From NCBI RefSeq assembly GCF_009363095.1, contig NZ_CP045296.1:806001-870000 (forward strand): DNA of 64,000 nt, written 5' to 3'. The position numbers were made by a program, and so were the translations under genes. This stretch comes from Paenibacillus cellulositrophicus. Its GTDB lineage: Bacteria > Bacillota > Bacilli > Paenibacillales > Paenibacillaceae. This document shows positions 1-6,913 of this stretch, in pieces (position 1 is the first letter of the stretch; every line of letters begins with the position of its first letter). Below the pieces are notes generated by a model. The model ran no database searches, was not told the DNA's origin, and worked only from the letters and a program-made list of their open reading frames with translations.

Positions 1-618
1 AGAATCCGCACGAGTATCGTCATTAACGCGGCCGGGGTATGGGCAAAGCATATCGGACGGATGGTGGGCATCGATATTCCGATCGAGCCCCGCAAGGGAC
101 ACATTCTTGTCGCATCCCGGTGGGCGAACATCGGGAAACGGAAGGCGATGGAGTTCGGATATTTGATGAGTAAATTCGGCGGGACCCGCACAGTGGACCC
201 CAAATTCGACCAATATGGCGTTGCGCTCGTCTTCGAGCCCACCGCTTCGCAAAACTTCCTGATCGGCTCCAGCCGCCAATTTGTCGGGATGGACAGCGGC
301 GTAGATCAGCAGGTCATCAGCTTGATTGCGGAAAGAGCCATTCGTTTTTTCCCTGTGCTGGAACAGATTCCGCTCCTGAGAACCTATGCGGGCTTGAGGC
401 CGTGGACGGCGGATCATCTGCCGATCGTTTCTGCAATCGACGAAGTCCCCGGATTCTTTGTGGCGGCGGGACATGAAGGGGACGGGATCAGCCTGGCCGC
501 CGTAACCGGGAAAGTGATCAGCGAAATGCTGAGCAGGGTGGAGACCTGCATTCCGGTGGACCGTCTTCGTTATGACCGATTTCGGAGCAAGCCGCACCCC
601 CAGGAGGTGATTCGATGA
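1..618 (+). CDS. FAD-dependent amino-acid dehydrogenase (DAO family), C-terminal part
   Basis: The reading frame is open from base 1, so the gene begins before the window; about 205 residues are visible. The segment VINAAGVWA and the later GLRPWTADHLPIV block are typical of the D-amino-acid oxidase/glycine oxidase (DAO) fold, and AAGHEGDGISLA is the usual C-terminal FAD-contact region. In the operon it would be the DAO-type (HcnC-like, beta) subunit of a heteromeric D-hydroxyproline dehydrogenase, oxidising cis-4-hydroxy-D-proline to the pyrroline. Its partners are the 2Fe-2S and FAD proteins at 5.1-6.9 kb. The stop codon overlaps the next start (ATGA). A glycine/sarcosine oxidase role cannot be excluded, but the context favours hydroxyproline. 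Confidence 0.85.
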   Translation, partial: RIRTSIVINAAGVWAKHIGRMVGIDIPIEPRKGHILVASRWANIGKRKAMEFGYLMSKFGGTRTVDPKFDQYGVALVFEPTASQNFLIGSSRQFVGMDSGVDQQVISLIAERAIRFFPVLEQIPLLRTYAGLRPWTADHLPIVSAIDEVPGFFVAAGHEGDGISLAAVTGKVISEMLSRVETCIPVDRLRYDRFRSKPHPQEVIR

Positions 619-1616
619 GATGGTCCAAGATGGTCACCACGATCGACACGCATACCGGCGGGAATCCGACCCGGACCGTCATGTCCGGGGCTCCGGAGCT
701 CTTCGGGAAAACGATGACCGAAAAGATGGTCTACATGTCCGAGCATCATGACGATTTCCGCAAAGCGCTGATGTTCGAACCCCGCGGGCACGAGGTCATG
801 TCCGGCTGCATCTTGACTTCGCCATGCGATGAGAAGGCCGACATTGGGGTCGTGTTTATCGAAACCGGCGGGTATTTGCCGATGTGCGGTCACGATACGA
901 TTGGGCTGTGCACGGCGCTGATCGAGGCGGGGTATTATCCGGCAAGCAAGGACGTCATCAGGCTCGACACGCCGGCCGGCCTTGTGGAAGCCAGGCTCGA
1001 GATCGAGAGAGGAAAGGTCCGTCAGGTCACCTTTACGAATATTCCTTCTTTTCTCTACAAGCATGATGTCCGGGTGCAGGTCGGCGATCTCGGTGAGGTC
1101 TCCTTGGATCTTGCTTACGGCGGCAATTTTTACGGGCTCGTCGATGCCCGATCACTGCATTTGCCTCTGGTTCCCCAGCGGGCTTCCGAGATCGTCCGCA
1201 CCGCCGTCCGGATCCGCGACGCGGTGAATGACAGCTTTGAAATTGTACATCCCGAAATTCCCGTCATTCGCGGACTGACCCATATTGAGTTCTACAGCGA
1301 TCCGGTATCGCCAGTGGCCCACTGCCGGAATACGGTCGTCGTCCCTCCCGGGGGGATTGACCGCTCCCCCTGCGGAACGGGCACATCCGCCAAAGTAGCC
1401 GTGCTGCGTGCCAAGGGCGAACTGGGAATCGGTGAAGAATTCGTCCACGAGAGCATCGTGGGTTCGATGTTCCGCGCCCGTGTCCTGGAAGATACGTCTG
1501 TCGGCCATCTGCCGGCCGTGATTCCGCAGATTTCCGGCTCGGCTTGGGTGATGGGCTTTCACCAATTCATTCTTCAGGAACGGGATGAACTGAAGTCTGG
1601 TTTCTTTCTGCTCTAA
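615..1616 (+). CDS. Proline racemase family: 4-hydroxyproline 2-epimerase
   Basis: A 333-residue protein of the proline racemase superfamily. Both catalytic cysteines are present: Cys91 in MCGHDTIG and Cys253 in DRSPCGTGTSAK. The Cys/Cys pair is that of proline racemases and 4-hydroxyproline 2-epimerases, which invert C2 by a two-base mechanism. With the downstream deaminase and semialdehyde dehydrogenase, the likely reaction is trans-4-hydroxy-L-proline to cis-4-hydroxy-D-proline. The start overlaps the preceding stop, so translation is probably coupled. Proline racemase activity is the main alternative; sequence alone does not separate the two. Cytoplasmic, with no signal peptide. Confidence 0.9.
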   Translation: MRWSKMVTTIDTHTGGNPTRTVMSGAPELFGKTMTEKMVYMSEHHDDFRKALMFEPRGHEVMSGCILTSPCDEKADIGVVFIETGGYLPMCGHDTIGLCTALIEAGYYPASKDVIRLDTPAGLVEARLEIERGKVRQVTFTNIPSFLYKHDVRVQVGDLGEVSLDLAYGGNFYGLVDARSLHLPLVPQRASEIVRTAVRIRDAVNDSFEIVHPEIPVIRGLTHIEFYSDPVSPVAHCRNTVVVPPGGIDRSPCGTGTSAKVAVLRAKGELGIGEEFVHESIVGSMFRARVLEDTSVGHLPAVIPQISGSAWVMGFHQFILQERDELKSGFFLL

Positions 1617-1643
1617 ACATCACTACGACGGGGGGCCAGCAGT

Positions 1644-2642
1644 ATGGAAACGAAAAAATGGTATGCGGCGATCGATGTGCATTCCTGCGGACAGCCGCTG
1701 CGGATCATTACGGGCGGCCTGCCGCTATTGGCCGGTTCGACGATGCGCGACAAGGCTGTATTTTTCCAGCGGCATGAGGATGACGCAAGAAAGCTGCTGA
1801 TGTCGGAGCCGCGCGGCCACTATGCAATGACCGGTGCTATCGTTACAGCGCCGGTGACGCCGGAAGGGCGATTCGGTTTGCTGTTCCTGAACCAGCAAGG
1901 ACTTGCATCCGTCAGCGGGCATGGAATCATCGCTGCGGTCACGGCTTGGATCGAGACGGGGCAAATCGCTCCGTCCGATGCAGCGGCGGGTATACTGATC
2001 GATTGCCCGTCGGGAACCGTCCAGGTGGTCGCTGATGTGGAGGGAGACGAGGTTCGGGAGGTGTCGTTCCGAAATGTGCCCAGTTATGTGCACTCGGAGC
2101 GACTTCCTGTGACGATCCAAGGAAGGGAAATCAGGGTGGACGTCGCTTTCAGCGGTGAATTTTTTGCCGTGGTGGATATAGGCGAGTTCGGAGCGACTTC
2201 CTTGGAGCCCCATCAGCTTAGGGATTGGGCAGGTATGATCCGTAATGAAGCCGAAAGCCGGCTTGAACTTCAGCATCCGCAGCTGGATTGGATATCCGGT
2301 ATTCACGGCGTGTTCTTTTATCAGCGGGATGAGCGTGATCGTCTGTCCTTCCGCAGCGCTTGCGTCTTTGCCGGGGAGCAGCTTGACCGGTCGCCGGGCG
2401 GAGCCGGAGTATGCGCTCATTTGGCGGTCCTTAGCTCCCGCGGACGGCTCGAACCCGGACAGCAGGCTGTGTATCAGGGGATCAGCGGGGTGCAGGTCAT
2501 AGGAAGCATCGCCGGGGACAGCATTCTGGCTGGCAATAAAACCATCATTCCACAGCTAACGGGAACCGCCCATGTACTTGGTTTCATGAATTTCGTATTG
2601 GATCCGGACGATCCGCTACCGGATGGGTTCGTACTGAATTAG
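1644..2642 (+). CDS. Proline racemase family paralogue lacking both catalytic cysteines
   Basis: A 332-residue paralogue of the preceding gene, collinear over its whole length (VDVHSCGQPLRI at the N-terminus, LTGTAHVLGFMNF at the C-terminus). The first catalytic cysteine is Ser91 (SVSGHGII) and the second is Gly252 (DRSPGGAGVCAH). Known members use Cys/Cys, Ser/Cys (epimerases) or Cys/Thr (trans-3-hydroxyproline dehydratase). I know of no characterised Ser/Gly pair. The frame is intact and a ribosome site (GGGGGCC) lies 27 bases after the previous stop, so it is expressed in the operon. It may be a dehydratase on another hydroxyproline isomer, a binding partner of the epimerase, or inactive. 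Confidence 0.85.
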   Translation: METKKWYAAIDVHSCGQPLRIITGGLPLLAGSTMRDKAVFFQRHEDDARKLLMSEPRGHYAMTGAIVTAPVTPEGRFGLLFLNQQGLASVSGHGIIAAVTAWIETGQIAPSDAAAGILIDCPSGTVQVVADVEGDEVREVSFRNVPSYVHSERLPVTIQGREIRVDVAFSGEFFAVVDIGEFGATSLEPHQLRDWAGMIRNEAESRLELQHPQLDWISGIHGVFFYQRDERDRLSFRSACVFAGEQLDRSPGGAGVCAHLAVLSSRGRLEPGQQAVYQGISGVQVIGSIAGDSILAGNKTIIPQLTGTAHVLGFMNFVLDPDDPLPDGFVLN

Positions 2643-2685
2643 CCTTACAAATATCAACTTGAATCATGAGAGGAGACATCTTGAT

Positions 2686-3585
2686 ATGCCAAAATTTGAA
2701 GGGGTTTATGTGGCGATCGTTACACCGTTTACAGCCACATTTGAAGTGGACTACAAGCGTCTAGCTGAGCTGTGTGACTGGCTCATCTCGCAGGGCGTCA
2801 ACGGCTTGGTTCCGACAGGATCGCTAGGGGAATATGCCACGTTGACAAATGAGGAGCGGGCTAAGGTTGTAAATACCGTCATTGAAGCCGCAGCGGGACG
2901 CGTACCGGTTGTCGTCGGATCAGCCGCTCCATCCACGAGGCAAGCCGCCGAGTGGGTCCGGCATGCCAAGGATTCAGGCGCTGCAGGCGTAATGGCCCTT
3001 CCGCCGATCCAGTACCGTCCGCTGGAGCATGAGGTCATTGCCCATTACGAAGCGCTGAATGAAGTCGGGCTGCCGATGATCGCCTACAATAATCCCCATG
3101 ATTATAAGGTCGATTTGACGCCGCAGCTGCTCGCCAGACTTTCGAGACTGGAGCATCTCGTGGCGGTGAAGGAGTTTTCGGGCGATATCCGCAGAGTGCA
3201 CGACATCCTGGAATATACCGATTTGGATGTGCTGATTGGCGTCGACGACTTAGCTATGGAAGGTCCGCTGATGGGGGCTGTGGGCTGGATTTCCGGGGTG
3301 CCGAACGCGCTGCCTAAGGAAGGCGTGGAGCTTTTCAATCTGGCTAGACAAGGGAAGGTGCAGGAAGCGACCAAGCTATACCGCCGCTTGCTACCATTGT
3401 TTCATTATGATGCAAGTCCCCAGTTAGTGCAGTCGATCAAGTACATGATGGAGCTTGCCGGATTCCCGGTTGGTCCAACCAGACCTCCGCGCCTTCCGCT
3501 TCCGGAAGTTGAGTATGAAGCGATTCAAAGGGCATTTGAACATGCCGTTAACCGTCATCCTGCCGGTGAAGCGAAGAGCTCTTAA
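2686..3585 (+). CDS. DapA/NanA-family aldolase: probable pyrroline-4-hydroxy-2-carboxylate deaminase
   Basis: A 299-residue TIM-barrel protein of the dihydrodipicolinate synthase/N-acetylneuraminate lyase family. The Schiff-base lysine is Lys162 in VAVKEFSGD, the acid/base tyrosine is Tyr134 in MIAYNNP, and the GSLGEYATLT loop is in place. In hydroxyproline operons this family supplies the deaminase that turns 1-pyrroline-4-hydroxy-2-carboxylate into 2-oxoglutarate semialdehyde plus ammonia, which fits the flanking epimerase and aldehyde dehydrogenase. I chose ATG 2686 because AGAGGAGA sits eight bases upstream; an in-frame TTG at 2659 has no ribosome site. A sugar-acid aldolase is the alternative. 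Confidence 0.85.
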   Translation: MPKFEGVYVAIVTPFTATFEVDYKRLAELCDWLISQGVNGLVPTGSLGEYATLTNEERAKVVNTVIEAAAGRVPVVVGSAAPSTRQAAEWVRHAKDSGAAGVMALPPIQYRPLEHEVIAHYEALNEVGLPMIAYNNPHDYKVDLTPQLLARLSRLEHLVAVKEFSGDIRRVHDILEYTDLDVLIGVDDLAMEGPLMGAVGWISGVPNALPKEGVELFNLARQGKVQEATKLYRRLLPLFHYDASPQLVQSIKYMMELAGFPVGPTRPPRLPLPEVEYEAIQRAFEHAVNRHPAGEAKSS

Positions 3586-3613
3586 GAAGAGAATGAAAAA
3601 GGAGGGTTAGCGT

Positions 3614-5053
3614 ATGGTACACAGCCGAAATTGGATTGGCGGAGAGTGGATCACCCCCGCGTCGGATGAGCTGGCCGTGAAGAACCCGTCCAACATTCAT
3701 GAGGAGATCGGGGTGCTTCATCTGTCGGATGCATCGCATGTCGCTCAGGCAGAGCAGGCGGCCCGAGCCGCATATCGTTCCTGGTCCCGTTTGACCGGTG
3801 CCGCCCGAGGTGAGCATTTGTATCGCATGGCGGCTGCGCTCGAGTCCGCCTTTGCTGATGTCGCCCGCCTCGCCAGCATGGAAATGGGGAAGCCGATCAC
3901 CGAAATGCAAGGTGAAGTCATCCGGGGAGTCAACCTGCTTCGGTATTACGCGGCGGAAGGCGTCCGCTCTAACGGAGTGGTCATCCCCGCAAGCGAGCCG
4001 AACGTGCTTCAGCATACGAAGAAGGTTCCCTTGGGCGTGGTAGGTGTCATTACGCCATGGAATTTCCCGGTGGCGATCCCGTTATGGAAAATCGCACCTG
4101 CGCTCATTTGCGGCAATACGGTGGTCTGGAAGCCAGCGGAGAACGCCTCATTGACCGCCACCCTGCTGTGCGAAGTTTTTGCGGCAGCAGCTCTCCCGCC
4201 AGGCGTCCTGAACCTGGTGGTCGGCAAAGGTAGCAGGATCGGCGACGCCCTTCTGGAGCAGATTTCCCTTGACGCCGTAAGCTTTACTGGCTCAACGGCG
4301 ACAGGAACCCGCATCGCCCAAATTTGTGCGAAACGAAACATCAAGTATCAGACCGAAATGGGCGGGAAAAATGCGGCCGTGATCCTGAATGACGTCGACC
4401 TGGAGAAGACGGTCCCGATGATTGTGAGCGGCGCATATCGTTCGGCCGGCCAGAAATGTACGGCAACCAGCCGAATCATCATTGAATCCGGAATTTATGA
4501 CGCTTTTATTAAAGCGATGAAGAAGGCGATCGACGGAATCAAGCTGGCTCCATCGCTGGATCCGTCGGCTTATCTTGGACCTGTCGCTTCCGCAAGCCAG
4601 TATGAAACGGTAATGTCCTATGTGAAGCTTGCGCGGGACCAAGCTGAAATCGTAGCCGAAGGCCGCTCTGCCGAGGCGGACGAAGAAGGGTATTATATTC
4701 CGCCGATCGCAGCAGCCGGCGTGGATCCAGGCCATCCATTGATTCAGGAAGAAATTTTCGGACCGGTTACCGCGATGTTGAAGGCAGCCGATTTCGACGA
4801 AGCGATCGCCTTATGCAATAAATCCCTGTACGGACTCAGCGCTTCATTGTTTACCCGGGATTTGTCTTATGCGCATCGTTTCCTGGATGAAGCTCAGGCC
4901 GGGATGGTCCGCGTCAACCAGGAAACTGCGGGCGTGGAATATCAATCCCCGTTCGGCGGCTTGAAGCTGTCGAGCTCACATTCGCGCGAGCAGGGTCAAG
5001 CCGCGCTCGATTTTTATACCGAGCTGAAAACCTGCGCCATCCGGTATTGGTAG
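3614..5053 (+). CDS. Aldehyde dehydrogenase: probable 2,5-dioxovalerate dehydrogenase
   Basis: A 479-residue NAD(P)-dependent aldehyde dehydrogenase. The general base is Glu248 in TEMGGKN and the nucleophile is Cys282 in SAGQKCTATSR; the cofactor signature TPWNFPVAIPLWK lies near residue 150. In this operon it should oxidise 2-oxoglutarate semialdehyde (2,5-dioxopentanoate) to 2-oxoglutarate, the last step that feeds hydroxyproline carbon into the TCA cycle. GGAGG is twelve bases upstream of the ATG, and the gap to the previous gene is 28 bases. Length is normal for the family. Succinate or glutarate semialdehyde dehydrogenase would look similar. Confidence 0.88.
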   Translation: MVHSRNWIGGEWITPASDELAVKNPSNIHEEIGVLHLSDASHVAQAEQAARAAYRSWSRLTGAARGEHLYRMAAALESAFADVARLASMEMGKPITEMQGEVIRGVNLLRYYAAEGVRSNGVVIPASEPNVLQHTKKVPLGVVGVITPWNFPVAIPLWKIAPALICGNTVVWKPAENASLTATLLCEVFAAAALPPGVLNLVVGKGSRIGDALLEQISLDAVSFTGSTATGTRIAQICAKRNIKYQTEMGGKNAAVILNDVDLEKTVPMIVSGAYRSAGQKCTATSRIIIESGIYDAFIKAMKKAIDGIKLAPSLDPSAYLGPVASASQYETVMSYVKLARDQAEIVAEGRSAEADEEGYYIPPIAAAGVDPGHPLIQEEIFGPVTAMLKAADFDEAIALCNKSLYGLSASLFTRDLSYAHRFLDEAQAGMVRVNQETAGVEYQSPFGGLKLSSSHSREQGQAALDFYTELKTCAIRYW

Positions 5054-5063
5054 GAGGCCGGCC

Positions 5064-5336
5064 ATGAATACATCAAACCTGATCGTTTGCCGTTGTGAAG
5101 AAGTGACCTTGGAACAATTGGAGGAAGCCTACCAATCGGGCTGCTGTTCAGCCAGGCAGATCAAAATGAAGACGAGAGCGACAATGGGAGCCTGCCAGGG
5201 CCGGGTATGCAGACAGATGCTCGACGCCTGGGTTCATTTGAAGAACCCGCAGTTACCCCGGGATGCGGAGCAGCTGGCTTACCGTCCGCCGATCCGTCCC
5301 GTCACGTTCGGGCAGCTGGCGAAGGGAGAGGTGTAA
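5064..5336 (+). CDS. Stand-alone BFD-like [2Fe-2S]-binding protein
   Basis: A 90-residue protein with the bacterioferritin-associated ferredoxin-like pattern: CRCEE at residues 9-12, then GACQGRVC, giving C-x-C and C-x4-C ligands for one [2Fe-2S] cluster. In HcnB-type and proline/hydroxyproline dehydrogenase FAD subunits this domain is usually fused to the C-terminus. Here it is a separate gene, and the FAD subunit at 5665 lacks it. It probably shuttles electrons inside the D-hydroxyproline dehydrogenase complex. It sits ten bases after the aldehyde dehydrogenase, and its stop (TAATG) overlaps the next start. Confidence 0.82.
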   Translation: MNTSNLIVCRCEEVTLEQLEEAYQSGCCSARQIKMKTRATMGACQGRVCRQMLDAWVHLKNPQLPRDAEQLAYRPPIRPVTFGQLAKGEV

Positions 5337-5668
5337 TGGACAGAATCGAAAATCATCCGATCTTGGGGCCGAGGAAATCAAAGCGGGAACCCGTAGATTT
5401 TACGTTTAACGGGGAGAAATGGGCCGGGCTGAAAGGCGAGCCGATTGCGGCAGCGCTGCTCGCCGTGGGCATACGGACACTGCGTCGGCATGAGGAATCC
5501 GGCAGCCCCCGCGGTCTGTACTGCTCGATCGGCCACTGTATGGAGTGCCGCCTGAACGTGCAGGGCAAAGGCACGGTGAGAGCCTGCTTGACTCCTTTGG
5601 AAGCGGGGATGTGCATCTCGGAAGGGGAGCGGCTCCCCAATGAGATTACAGGGAGGAGGCTTCCATGA
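5336..5668 (+). CDS. [2Fe-2S] ferredoxin-like subunit (HcnA-like, gamma)
   Basis: A 110-residue protein resembling the small ferredoxin-like subunit of hydrogen cyanide synthase, opine and D-hydroxyproline dehydrogenases and the N-terminus of sarcosine oxidase alpha. Visible features are the plant-type ferredoxin ligands in GLYCSIGHCMECRL (C-x4-C-x2-C) and the later Cys in VRACLT. The start at ATG 5336 shares bases with the preceding TAA, and GGGAGAGG is just upstream; the open frame extends further 5' but without a ribosome site. Its own end overlaps the next gene by four bases. Expected role: [2Fe-2S] gamma subunit passing electrons between the two flavin subunits. Confidence 0.85.
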   Translation: MDRIENHPILGPRKSKREPVDFTFNGEKWAGLKGEPIAAALLAVGIRTLRRHEESGSPRGLYCSIGHCMECRLNVQGKGTVRACLTPLEAGMCISEGERLPNEITGRRLP

Positions 5669-6912
5669 CGCCGGCGTTTCCTTTTGATCTGTTGATCGTC
5701 GGGGCAGGCCCGGCAGGATTGTCGGCGGCTGTGGAAGCTGCTAGCCGCGGTCTCTGCGTTGCCGTGGTGGACGAATTTCCCGAACCAGGAGGCCGCATGT
5801 TAGGGCAGTTTCACGAGGAGAAAGGGCATTGGTGGGTCGGAAGACAGGTGGCCGAGCAGCTTCTCGACAAGTGCTCCGCGCTAGGAGTGAAGATTCGGTG
5901 CGGAGTATCCGTCCACAGCATCCTGCGAAGCGGCGCCGAATGGGTCCTGAAGACCTCCGAAGGATCCATGCAAGCCAGGAACGTACTGCTCGCCACAGGC
6001 AGCGCTGAAATTCCCCACCCCCTGCCGGGGTGGACGCTGCCGGGTGTCATGTCGATCGGCGCCGCACAGGTCATGGCCAATGTTCATTACGTCAAACCGG
6101 GACGCCGCGGCTTGATCATAGGCGTCAATGTGCTCGCCATGGCGATCTCCCGCGAGCTGTCGGTGAGCGGCGTTTCGATCGCAGGGATTGTCCTGCCCGG
6201 GATTGGGCCGATAACCGGCAAAGAAGCATCGCCAAAAGAGAGCCTGAAGGAACTGATGGGATTGGCCCATTTGGCGCCGTCACCGCTGATGAGGATCGGA
6301 GGAAAAGCTGCAAACGCTTTGGGGATGGCGGGTTTCGTATCGAGGTTCATTCCAAGGAGCGGGATCAAGATTTGGGATATCCCCTTACGTTTGCGAACCG
6401 TTGCCGTATCCATTAACGGGCGCAGCCAGGTTCAATCGGTCACACTTGCGGATGTCAACGGAGAGGGCGCCGTTATTCCGGGAAGCCAGCGGGAGGAGCT
6501 TGTCGATTTTGTGGCGATTGCCGGAGGGCTATACCCTTTGGCCGAATTGGCGTCGGTAGCCGGCTGCCCGTTTGTGTATGCGGAAGAGCTGGGGGGCCAC
6601 GTACCGGTTCACGATGAGCAAATGCGGACTCCGGTCGAAGGGCTGTACGTAGCCGGAAATATTACCGGAATCGAGAGCGCGCTGGTAGCCATGGCTCAAG
6701 GACGCCTTGCGGCCGCCACAATTTCCGGTGACACTGGCCTTCTCGGTCAACATCATGATCAAGAAGTGCAAGAAGCCATGCAGGATGTCCGACGCGTGCG
6801 TGCCTCCGCGCTCATTCAATTCCGGCCGGGCATCCAGGAAGCCAGGGATCAATTTTACCGGAAATGTGGCAGGTTTCAGAGGGAGAAGAACGGGATAAAG
6901 GAGGAGGGATGA
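5665..6912 (+). CDS. FAD/NAD(P)-binding oxidoreductase subunit (HcnB-like, alpha)
   Basis: A 415-residue pyridine-nucleotide-disulphide-type flavoprotein. The N-terminal dinucleotide fold is LIVGAGPAGLSAA, a second Rossmann region (GLIIGVNVLAMAISRE) starts near residue 150, and GLYVAGNITGIESA is the C-terminal FAD contact. Family members form complexes with a DAO-type flavoprotein and small Fe-S proteins to oxidise D-hydroxyproline, proline or opines. All those partners are in this operon. The usual C-terminal BFD domain is missing; it is encoded separately at 5064. ATGA overlap with the preceding gene suggests coupled translation and fixed stoichiometry. An opine dehydrogenase role is the alternative. 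Confidence 0.85.
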   Translation: MTPAFPFDLLIVGAGPAGLSAAVEAASRGLCVAVVDEFPEPGGRMLGQFHEEKGHWWVGRQVAEQLLDKCSALGVKIRCGVSVHSILRSGAEWVLKTSEGSMQARNVLLATGSAEIPHPLPGWTLPGVMSIGAAQVMANVHYVKPGRRGLIIGVNVLAMAISRELSVSGVSIAGIVLPGIGPITGKEASPKESLKELMGLAHLAPSPLMRIGGKAANALGMAGFVSRFIPRSGIKIWDIPLRLRTVAVSINGRSQVQSVTLADVNGEGAVIPGSQREELVDFVAIAGGLYPLAELASVAGCPFVYAEELGGHVPVHDEQMRTPVEGLYVAGNITGIESALVAMAQGRLAAATISGDTGLLGQHHDQEVQEAMQDVRRVRASALIQFRPGIQEARDQFYRKCGRFQREKNGIKEEG

Positions 6913-6913
6913 C

